Shown: positions 6,257-6,315 of the stretch, piece after piece
Position numbering within the stretch: the first letter of the stretch is position 1
Layout of the letters: each line of letters starts with the position of its first letter
Origin: Leptolinea sp.
GTDB taxonomy: Bacteria; Chloroflexota; Anaerolineae; Anaerolineales; Anaerolineaceae
Direction of reading: 5' to 3'
Length of the DNA stretch: 6,315 nt
Assembly (NCBI GenBank): GCA_022837205.1
Contig: JALHEL010000108.1
Span: 15,234 to 21,548, forward strand
The notes under the pieces: model-generated
The model's input: only the letters and a program-made list of their open reading frames with translations
Told to the model about the DNA's origin: nothing
Databases searched by the model: none
Translations under genes and position numbers: made by a program

Positions 6257-6315
6257 AAGGATTTCTGCCTTAAGAATCTGATCTTGAAGAAATCATCTCG
6301 CCTCTGTTGATATAT
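6214..6315 (-). CDS. Possible C-terminal tail of a convergent gene (partial at window edge)
   Basis: On the - strand a frame enters from the right edge and ends at TGA (complement of 6214-6216) after 33 codons. It contains DDFFKIRFLRQKSFYENLNRLG, a plausible basic, aromatic protein tail. If real, it would converge on the giant gene and could use the near-symmetric terminator at 5992-6036 from the other side, about 180 bases beyond its stop. It conflicts partly with the + strand remnant at 6113-6256. The evidence is only an open frame of 33 codons, so this is weak. Confidence 0.2.
   Translation of the reverse strand: MYQQRRDDFFKIRFLRQKSFYENLNRLGSVFNN

Larger units (their letters stand above)
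5896..6315. other. Intergenic region, 420 bases, no confident gene
   Basis: After the giant gene the base composition becomes AT-richer. The region holds the small hairpin at 5931-5954, the strong terminator at 5992-6036, and beyond it only short open frames without good starts. A - strand GTG frame across 5953-6150 (65 codons) reads straight through the terminator stem and looks like a chance frame. No tRNA, riboswitch or repeat array was seen. Confidence 0.7.

Overview
The window is almost entirely one very large open reading frame on the + strand. It runs from the first base to a TGA at 5893-5895. The frame is already open at base 1 and no convincing start lies near the edge, so this is the C-terminal 1964 residues of a longer protein whose N-terminus is upstream. 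From visible sequence it is a modular, repetitive, probably secreted or cell-surface protein. In order it has a tryptophan/tyrosine-rich segment; glycine- and asparagine-rich beta-strand repeats resembling filamentous-hemagglutinin (beta-solenoid) repeats; a helix-forming insert and a second, non-repeat insert that interrupt them; a duplicated composite module in which each copy ends in RTX-type calcium-binding nonapeptides; and a beta-rich C-terminal domain of about 170 residues with no recognisable anchor.

The organism cannot be fixed from this sequence. The gene has moderate GC and a mix of GC- and AT-ending codons. The architecture, as I remember it, occurs in giant surface proteins of Chloroflexota (Anaerolineae) and of some PVC-group and other environmental bacteria. 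The ending, with a 'LPER/TTVVKAMTVQL...FFWDEDLKVW' type layout, makes Anaerolineae my first guess, but this is recall, not a search.

The last 420 bases (5896-6315) are AT-richer and hold no confident gene. They contain a small AT-rich hairpin (5931-5954) and a very strong hairpin with flanking A and T tracts (5992-6036) that should end transcription of the giant gene and, being nearly symmetric, could also serve transcripts from the other side. Beyond it lie short open frames: two overlapping + strand frames with protein-like composition but no start, which may be a decayed gene, and a short - strand frame entering from the right edge that could be the tail of a convergent gene.

I see no RNA gene, CRISPR array, insertion sequence or defence system. 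The most interesting content is the protein architecture itself: the inserts splitting the beta repeat, and the tandem composite module with a period of about 654-666 bases.
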